A DNA stretch of 9,360 nucleotides from NCBI GenBank assembly GCA_036558265.1, contig DATBFY010000332.1:1-9360 (forward strand), given 5' to 3'. Shown here piece by piece: positions 1 through 6,558 of this stretch (its first letter is position 1; each line of letters opens with the position of its first letter). This DNA comes from RYN-433 sp036558265 (GTDB lineage: Bacteria; Planctomycetota; Phycisphaerae; Tepidisphaerales; Tepidisphaeraceae). The notes beneath the pieces were generated by a model. It did no database searches, was not told the origin of the DNA, and was given only the letters and a program-made list of their open reading frames with translations. The position numbers and the translations under genes are program-made.

Positions 1-961
1 GGCGGCGCCGGCCAAGCCGCCGCAGACCATCGAGTTGCGGAACGGTCAGTACTGGGAGCCGGTGGAGAATCCGACGACGGCGCCGGTGACGGACGAGGTG
101 CTGGATCGGTCGGAGCAACTGGTCGCCAACGGGAACAACGCGGCGGCGAAGAAGACCCTGGTGGCGTGGCTGAAGCGCGAGCGGTTCTCGCCGCTGCGGG
201 ATCGGGCGCTGTACCTGCTGGGGCTGGCGAACTACCAGTACGGGGATCGGATCAACTCGTATTACAACTTCGACGAGTTGATGGACAAGTATCCGGACAG
301 CAAGTACTTCTACCCGGCGCTGGACAAGCAGTACCAGATCGCGGACGCGTTTTTGAACGGGTACAAGCGGCGGTTCCTGATGATCCCGATGCTGTCGGCG
401 GAGGACGAGGCGATCGAGATGCTGTTCCGGGTCCAGGAGCGGTCGCCGGGGTCGCCCCTGGCGGAAAAGGCGCTCAAGCGCACGGCGGACTATTACTACG
501 CCGACGCGCAGTACGACCTGGCGGTGGACGCGTACCAGGCGTTCATCGAGCGGTACAAGCGGAGCCCGGAGATCCCGCAGGCGCGGATCAAGAAGGCGTT
601 CGCGGAGCTGGCGCAGTTTCACGGGACCAAGTTCGACCCGACGCCGGTGATCAACGCGCGGACGTCTCTGGAAGAGTTGGCGATCGACTATCCGGACCTG
701 GCGCGCCAGGAGAACGTGGCGGCGGTGATCGACCGGATCGACGCCGCGCTGGCGCGCAAGGTATATCAGAACGCCCAGTTCTACCTGCGGACCCATGAGC
801 CGCGTGCGGCGGCGTACAACCTGAAATACCTGATCCAGAATTACCCGAACAGCCAGGAGGCGCAGCAGGCAAAGGCCGACCTGGCGCGCCTGCCGGAGAA
901 CGTGCGCTCGGGCCCCGAACCGACGAGCAAGCCGATCGAGTTGCGGACGGAAGTGAAGTAG
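1..961 (+). CDS. BamD-like outer-membrane assembly TPR protein, 5'-truncated by window edge
   Basis: Likely a periplasm-facing, outer-membrane-attached TPR protein of the BamD/YfiO type, the family that helps the Bam complex insert beta-barrel proteins. About 320 residues are visible. The frame is open to the left edge, so the TTG at 35 is not the real start; the signal peptide or lipobox expected for BamD lies outside the window. Counting from that TTG codon, helical TPR-like pairs cover about 20-290, with recognisable repeats at about 55-90 (ALYLLGLANYQYGDRINSYY, then KYPDS), 143-176 (AEKALKRTADYYYADAQYDL) and 240-275 (NAQFYLRTHEPRAAAYNLKY). The 'YPxS' turns after helices are typical of BamD and of the related YbgF/CpoB TPRs. 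The tail (about 290-308) is Pro/Glu-rich and probably disordered. The gene is followed 8 bp later by the FtsH-N-like gene and is probably cotranscribed with it and with the LptE-like gene. The broad family is fairly secure; the exact BamD role is inferred. Confidence 0.75.
   Translation, partial: AAPAKPPQTIELRNGQYWEPVENPTTAPVTDEVLDRSEQLVANGNNAAAKKTLVAWLKRERFSPLRDRALYLLGLANYQYGDRINSYYNFDELMDKYPDSKYFYPALDKQYQIADAFLNGYKRRFLMIPMLSAEDEAIEMLFRVQERSPGSPLAEKALKRTADYYYADAQYDLAVDAYQAFIERYKRSPEIPQARIKKAFAELAQFHGTKFDPTPVINARTSLEELAIDYPDLARQENVAAVIDRIDAALARKVYQNAQFYLRTHEPRAAAYNLKYLIQNYPNSQEAQQAKADLARLPENVRSGPEPTSKPIELRTEVK
29..947 (+). repeat. 13-bp direct repeat near both ends of the visible BamD-like gene
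   Basis: ATCGAGTTGCGGA occurs at 29-41 and 935-947 in the same reading frame, encoding IELR both times, each soon after a Lys-Pro. It may be two uses of a short linker motif flanking the TPR domain, or coincidence. Confidence 0.5.
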
Positions 962-969
962 GGAGCGAC

Positions 970-1518
970 ATGTCGAATCAAATTCCGACACAGGCGGTGA
1001 ACTGCTCCGGCCTCGGCGTCAGGCACCGGCGATTTGCGCGCGGGCTGATCGGGTGGGTGCTGTTCATCGGTATCGCGTGCATGCTCGTCGTGGTGTTGCG
1101 GACGAGGGTCAGGACCGGGACGGACGTGCCCGTCTCGGAGTTCGTCATGCAGTTGAGGGCGGGGAACGTCGAGCAAGTAGTAATCGACGGCGACTCCGTG
1201 CATGGCCGGCTCATCAAATCGGTAAAATACGGCACGCCGCCGGTGCCGGTGACGGACTTTAGTGCGGAATTGCCTCAGGGGACGAGCCAGAGCTGGAACT
1301 TCGTGCAATGGGTGGTCGATAACGGGCAAGGCGCGGTCGTTCGGGTTGATAACAACCAGAATGTGCTGCTAAACCTGCTGTTGCCGCTGATTCCGTGGGC
1401 ACTGATCTTCCTGTTCATCTGGTTCTTCCTCTTCCGGCAGCTTCGGAACGCGAACCGGACGGCGCGCCAGCCGATGCCAGTGGTGATCGTCAACGCGGAG
1501 GAGAGGCCCGAGCAATGA
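970..1518 (+). CDS. FtsH N-terminal membrane-domain-only paralogue (no AAA+ or protease domain)
   Basis: The 182-residue protein aligns from residue 21 to 160 with residues 26-167 of the full FtsH encoded downstream, with only two small gaps. TM1 is about 24-43: the 23-residue stretch from Arg21 matches FtsH at 17 positions. The periplasmic FtsH_ext-like domain is about 44-130, with shared motifs AGNV and DGxxVxG. TM2 is about 133-156: the 33-residue stretch from Asn128 matches FtsH at 25 positions, including LLLP, IPW, FIWFF and FRQ. The protein stops 22 residues after the aligned part ends; the Walker A/B, arginine-finger and HExxH motifs are all absent, so it cannot be an ATPase or protease by itself. 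The start has a GGGAG Shine-Dalgarno at 961-965. The stop overlaps the LptE-like start (ATGA), suggesting coupled translation. The intact frame and conserved membrane helices argue against a decaying fragment. It may join or cap FtsH hexamers, or regulate them as an adaptor; that role is inference. Confidence 0.85.
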   Translation: MSNQIPTQAVNCSGLGVRHRRFARGLIGWVLFIGIACMLVVVLRTRVRTGTDVPVSEFVMQLRAGNVEQVVIDGDSVHGRLIKSVKYGTPPVPVTDFSAELPQGTSQSWNFVQWVVDNGQGAVVRVDNNQNVLLNLLLPLIPWALIFLFIWFFLFRQLRNANRTARQPMPVVIVNAEERPEQ

Positions 1519-2060
1519 TCATCCCACCGCGGCTCATCGGTTCGGTCCTCCTGCCCTCGTGCCTGCTGCTATTGGGGTGTGGGTACCAGCAGTCGGGCTC
1601 GGTGGATAGCAGCGGCCAATCGAACTACAAGTGGTCCAGCCTGTACCGCGAGGACGTCTCAACCGTGGCGGTGCCGATCTTCGCGAACAAGGATTTCCGC
1701 CGCGGCATGGAATTCGGCCTGACCAGCGCGGTGATCAAGCAGATGGAGGCGCATTCGCCGTATCGTGTCGCCCCGCGGGGTCGGGCGGACACGATATTGG
1801 AGGGGGAGATCGTGTCGGTCGAGCTGAGCACGCTCAGCCGTGACGTTCGGACCAACGTGCCGCAGGAACAGCTTTACATCATGACGGTGAACTTCCGGTG
1901 GACGGACCTGCGGTCGGGACGAATCCTGCTGGAGCGGCGGAACTTCCAGCAGACGGCGCCGTTCTACGGGACGCTGGGCGAGGGGGAGTTCGTCGGCAGC
2001 CAGAACACGATCGAGCGTCTGGCGCTGGCGATCGTGCAGGAGATGCAGGTGGACTGGTGA
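1515..2060 (+). CDS. lptE: LptE-like LPS-assembly lipoprotein
   Basis: Predicted 181-residue outer-membrane lipoprotein of the LptE family, the partner and plug of LptD in the outer-membrane LPS translocon. The start chosen is the ATG at 1515: it has a strong Shine-Dalgarno (GGAGGAGAGG, 1497-1506) and gives a textbook lipoprotein signal peptide, with Arg6, a hydrophobic core at 7-20 and lipobox LLGC with Cys22 followed by Gly-Tyr. The 'CGY' after cleavage is common in LptE proteins. The mature part has the family segment LYREDVSTVAVPIFANKDFR (43-62), then RRGMEFGLTSAVIKQME and ADTILEGEI (about 92-100), followed by alternating beta strands. The C-terminal ERLALAIVQEMQ helix is also typical. 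Its ATG overlaps the stop of the FtsH-N-like gene, so the two are probably translationally coupled. The assignment rests on motifs and context; LptE sequences diverge strongly, but the pattern is good. Confidence 0.83.
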   Translation: MIIPPRLIGSVLLPSCLLLLGCGYQQSGSVDSSGQSNYKWSSLYREDVSTVAVPIFANKDFRRGMEFGLTSAVIKQMEAHSPYRVAPRGRADTILEGEIVSVELSTLSRDVRTNVPQEQLYIMTVNFRWTDLRSGRILLERRNFQQTAPFYGTLGEGEFVGSQNTIERLALAIVQEMQVDW

Positions 2061-2092
2061 ACGGCCGCCAGGATTCCTCACCCGCCGAACCT

Positions 2093-2107
2093 CGCGGGGA
2101 ACCCGCG
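2093..2107 (+). terminator. Perfect 6-bp GC hairpin downstream of the LptE-like gene
   Basis: CGCGGG (2093-2098) pairs with CCCGCG (2102-2107) across a GAA loop, 32 bp after the LptE-like stop codon. There is no T-run after it (TAATCTGCG follows), so it is at best a weak or factor-assisted terminator, or a 3'-end stabilising structure for the upstream operon. In such GC-rich DNA a 6-bp stem can also arise by chance. Confidence 0.3.
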
Positions 2108-2125
2108 TAATCTGCGTTTCGTAGG

Positions 2126-2221
2126 ATGTATGACGATATTGACGGGTGGGTGGTAAGTGGAAAAGGGCTGCCGCAAGTCCTTATGATCGTGGACGTTTCA
2201 GATATCTTCGGCGGCGGGTAG
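2126..2221 (+). CDS. Doubtful 31-codon ORF in the lptE-ftsH gap
   Basis: ATG at 2126 to TAG at 2219-2221 would encode a 31-residue peptide beginning MYDDIDGWVV and ending DVSDIFGGG. There is no properly spaced Shine-Dalgarno: the AGG at 2123-2125 abuts the ATG. Codon choice (TAT, GTA, AGT, AAA, CTT, TCA) is unlike the GC3-rich neighbours. I recognise no family. It could be a leader peptide ahead of ftsH or, more likely, a chance ORF. Confidence 0.1.
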   Translation: MYDDIDGWVVSGKGLPQVLMIVDVSDIFGGG

Positions 2222-2248
2222 CCGATAGTTGCCGATTGGAGCTATATT
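2219..2248 (+). promoter_or_regulatory. Candidate sigma-70-like promoter for ftsH
   Basis: TATATT (2243-2248) differs from the consensus -10 at one base and is one of few AT-rich hexamers in the region. A poor -35 match, TAGCCG (2219-2224), lies 18 bp upstream. Transcription would start near 2255, leaving a leader of about 42 nt before the ftsH ATG. A direct repeat GCCGAT (2221-2226 and 2231-2236, 10 bp apart) lies across the -35 side and could be a regulator site. TATGAT at 2182-2187 is an alternative -10 without a good -35. All of this is pattern matching; an own promoter for ftsH is plausible given the gap. Confidence 0.25.
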
Positions 2249-2296
2249 TGCGATACGCCTCCCGCGCGCCGCGGCAGCAGCAGCCAAGGAAGACAC

Positions 2297-4351
<2,055 letters not shown>

Positions 4352-4392
4352 GCATGTTGGCCGGCCGAGGCCGTTAACTGTGAACATTGACG

Positions 4393-4420
4393 GGCCCGGG
4401 GATCAGGCGATCCCCGGGCC
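4393..4420 (+). terminator. Intrinsic terminator of ftsH
   Basis: A perfect 12-bp stem, GGCCCGGGGATC (4393-4404) with GATCCCCGGGCC (4409-4420), closes on a four-base AGGC loop and is followed by TTCTC. It lies 41 bp past the ftsH stop codon. The U-tract is short, but stem length and position make a Rho-independent terminator very likely. Confidence 0.85.
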
Positions 4421-4473
4421 TTCTCATGCGCGCAGTGCAGGGGTGAAGAATGGACGTTGACGGCGTGCGGGTG

Positions 4474-4524
4474 CGCGCGGTGCGATACGCGCGACACGAT
4501 CACAGGCGACGCTCTTTGGCGTCG
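4474..4524 (+). promoter_or_regulatory. Two small hairpins in the leader of the DUF2231 gene
   Basis: Hairpin 1 is CGCGCG (4474-4479) with CGCGCG (4488-4493) and an 8-base loop. Hairpin 2 is CGACGC (4507-4512) with GCGTCG (4519-4524) and loop TCTTTG. Both precede the GTG start at 4570. A weak promoter-like pair, TTGACG (4457-4462) and TGCGAT (4481-4486) at 18 bp, overlaps the first. I recognise no riboswitch. In GC-rich DNA such stems may be incidental. Confidence 0.2.
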
Positions 4525-4569
4525 GCGCACCCGGTCACTCGCAAGTCAACCAGCGAAAGGAGATCGACC

Positions 4570-5067
4570 GTGCTCGTCGCGCATTTGATGACCATCGTTG
4601 CCCACGCCGGCGAGGAGGGCGGCAGCACGTCCTGGCTCTCGCTGCCGTGGCACCCGATTTTCGTGAACTTCACGGCGGCGCTGCTGCCGGCGTCGTTCCT
4701 CTTCGACCTGCTCGGGGCGTGGACGCGTCGCGACAGCCTGCGGACGGCGGGCTGGTGGACGCTGCTGCTGGCGGCGATCGTCACGCCGATCACCGCGACG
4801 GCCGGGTGGGTCTGGCTTCACTCGATGGAGGACATGGACCAGTGGCAGATGGCATACCACAAGTGGCTGGGGACCAGCGCCGCCGTGCTGGTCATCCTGC
4901 TGGCGGTGTGGCGCGGGTCGATCTATCGGCGGAACCGCGCGCCGGGATGGCTTTACGGGCTGGCGGCGGTCGTGCTGCTGGGCGCGCTCCTGGTGCAGGG
5001 GGACCTGGGCGGTTCGATGAGCTTTGGCCGCGGGATCGTGATCCACCGGACGCACCACGGCGGGTGA
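4570..5067 (+). CDS. DUF2231-type small integral membrane protein
   Basis: A 165-residue membrane protein matching the DUF2231 pattern: an early HPxxVxF-ALLPxxxLFDLLG helix, a helix ending in a TGW-like turn (here TAGW), an HKWLG motif and a C-terminal GDLGGSMSFGRG motif. There are four hydrophobic segments at about 30-50, 62-82, 99-115 and 127-143. Its function is unknown; many relatives sit beside cytochrome or electron-transfer genes and are suspected of a redox or metal role, which I cannot confirm here. The GTG at 4570 is preferred over the ATG at 4450 because AAAGGAG (4556-4562) lies 7 nt upstream and the extra 40 residues would be Arg/His-rich and non-membrane. In-frame ATG 4588 is a weaker alternative. 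At HPIFVNF, Asn33 stands where relatives often have His. His residues cluster at the C-terminus (His159, His162, His163). It is transcribed toward the DUF1501 gene with 19 bp between stops. Confidence 0.8.
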   Translation: MLVAHLMTIVAHAGEEGGSTSWLSLPWHPIFVNFTAALLPASFLFDLLGAWTRRDSLRTAGWWTLLLAAIVTPITATAGWVWLHSMEDMDQWQMAYHKWLGTSAAVLVILLAVWRGSIYRRNRAPGWLYGLAAVVLLGALLVQGDLGGSMSFGRGIVIHRTHHGG

Positions 5068-5086
5068 GCGCGCCAACATCCGCGGA

Positions 5087-6553
5087 TCACGCGAGCATCT
5101 GCTGCACGAGATTCCCGCTCACGTCCGTCAGGCGAAAATCACGGCCCTGGAAGCGGTAGGTCAGCCGCGTGTGATCGAACCCCAGCAACTGCAGCAGCGT
5201 CGCGTGGAGGTCGTGGACGTGGACTTTGTCCTTGATCGCGTTGAAGCCGAACTCGTCGGATTCGCCCAGCGTCAGGCCGGGCTTGACCCCGCCGCCAGCC
5301 ATCCACATCGTGAAGCAGTTGGGGTGGTGGTCGCGGCCGTCGTTGCCGCCCTGGACCATCGGCGTTCGACCGAACTCGCCGCCCCAGATGACCAGCGTGT
5401 CGTCGAGCATGCCGCGGGCCTTGAGGTCCCTCACCAGCGCCGCCGCCGGTTTGTCGGTCTTGCCGCACTCGGTCTTCAGGCCGTTGGTCAGGTTGCCGTG
5501 ATGATCCCAGGCCTCGTGGAAGATCTGCACGAACCGCACGCCGCGCTCGACGAGCCGCCGCGCCAGAAGACAGCTCGTCGCGAAGCTGGGTTTGCCCGGC
5601 TCGGCGCCGTACATCTCCAGCGTTTCCTTCGATTCCTTGGAGATGTCCATCAGCTCCGGCGCGCTGGTCTGCATCCGGTAGGCCATCTCGAAAGAGTTGA
5701 TCCGCGTGGCGATCTCGGGGTCGCCCATCTGCCCCAGCTTGATCTGGTTGAGCTGGCGGATCGCGTCGAGCGAATCGCGCTGGAGTTGTTCATCGACGCC
5801 GCGCGGGTTCGAGAGGTACATGACGGGGTCGCCGGTGTTGCGGAACATGACGCCCTGGTAGACCGACGGCAGGAACCCGCACCCCCAGTTGGATGACCCG
5901 CCGCTGGTGCCCTTGGTGCCCGTCGAGAAGACGACGAATGCGGGCAGGTCCGCAGATTCGCTCCCCAGGCCGTATATCGTCCAGGCGCCGAAGCTTGGCC
6001 GGCCGAACAACTGGCTGCCGGTGTTCATCATGATCTGCCCCGGCGCGTGGTTGAACGCGTCGGTGTGCATGGACTTGACGATGCACAGGTCGTCGGCGAC
6101 GGTCGCCAGGTGCGGCAGAAGCTCCGACAGTTCGGCCCCGGATTGCCCGTGCCGCGCGAACTTGAACTTGGGGCCCAGCAGCGTCGCGTCAGGGTTGATG
6201 AAGGCGGCGCGGTATCCCTTGAGCAGCTCCGCGGGTGGGAGCTTGCCGTTCCACTTGGCCAGCTCGGGCTTGTTGTCGAACAATTCGAGGTGCGACGGCG
6301 CGCCGGCCATGAAGAGGTAGATCACGCGCTTGGCCTTGGCGGCGAAGTGCGGCAACCGCGGCGCCAGCGGACGACCGCTCTTGATCCCCGGCGAGGCCGC
6401 TTCAGCGGCCCTGCAAACGCCCTGCTGCGCCAAAAGCTCCCCAAGCGCGATCGCCCCCAATCCCACGCCGCACTGCTTGAAAAACCAGCGGCGCGTGACG
6501 TAGTGACGAAACTCGTCGGAGATCTGATTTAACGTGGCTTGCCGTTGCTGCAT
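5087..6553 (-). CDS. DUF1501 protein with Tat signal (exported, alkaline-phosphatase-like fold)
   Basis: A 488-residue protein of the DUF1501 family, abundant in planctomycetes and distantly related to sulfatases and alkaline phosphatases; its substrate is unknown. The leader carries a twin-arginine motif, TRRWFFK (20-26), followed by a hydrophobic stretch (28-42), so it is probably exported folded. Family motifs visible: IYLFMAGAPSHLELFDNKPE (78-97), MHTDAFNHAPGQ (162-173), FHEAWDHHGN (345-354), VIWGGEFGRTP (388-398), NDGRDHHP (404-411) and VHDLHATLLQLLGFDH (446-461). The length is about normal for the family. The ATG at 6553 is chosen because AAGGA lies 9 nt upstream; the ATG at 6562, which overlaps the upstream gene's stop codon (ATGA), is an alternative with the Shine-Dalgarno too close. 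The frame stays open upstream to 7342, but that part is a shadow of the DUF1553 gene. It forms an operon with that gene, a standard planctomycete pairing. Confidence 0.92.
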   Translation of the reverse strand: MQQRQATLNQISDEFRHYVTRRWFFKQCGVGLGAIALGELLAQQGVCRAAEAASPGIKSGRPLAPRLPHFAAKAKRVIYLFMAGAPSHLELFDNKPELAKWNGKLPPAELLKGYRAAFINPDATLLGPKFKFARHGQSGAELSELLPHLATVADDLCIVKSMHTDAFNHAPGQIMMNTGSQLFGRPSFGAWTIYGLGSESADLPAFVVFSTGTKGTSGGSSNWGCGFLPSVYQGVMFRNTGDPVMYLSNPRGVDEQLQRDSLDAIRQLNQIKLGQMGDPEIATRINSFEMAYRMQTSAPELMDISKESKETLEMYGAEPGKPSFATSCLLARRLVERGVRFVQIFHEAWDHHGNLTNGLKTECGKTDKPAAALVRDLKARGMLDDTLVIWGGEFGRTPMVQGGNDGRDHHPNCFTMWMAGGGVKPGLTLGESDEFGFNAIKDKVHVHDLHATLLQLLGFDHTRLTYRFQGRDFRLTDVSGNLVQQMLA

Positions 6554-6558
6554 CGCAC

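Noticed and set aside
1395..1514. Upstream extension of the LptE-like frame
   Set aside because: It would bury the lipoprotein signal peptide, and it overlaps the FtsH-N paralogue. The ATG at 1515 has the strong ribosome binding site.
970..1518. FtsH-N paralogue as a sequencing or assembly duplicate or decaying pseudogene
   Set aside because: The DNA differs from ftsH through most of its length, the frame is intact with its own ribosome binding site, and it is coupled to the next gene. Decay would be expected to break the frame.
4450..4569. Upstream ATG for the DUF2231 gene
   Set aside because: The extra 40 residues are Arg/His-rich, unlike the family, and no Shine-Dalgarno supports this start; GTG 4570 has one.
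5078..5087. Palindrome ATCCGCGGAT between the convergent stop codons, considered as a bidirectional terminator
   Set aside because: It has no loop, no T-runs on either side and is only 10 bp; it is likely incidental.
5171..5896. Plus-strand 241-codon frame over the DUF1501 gene
   Set aside because: It is an antisense shadow with Val/Arg/Leu bias and no recognisable motif; the minus-strand gene is certain.
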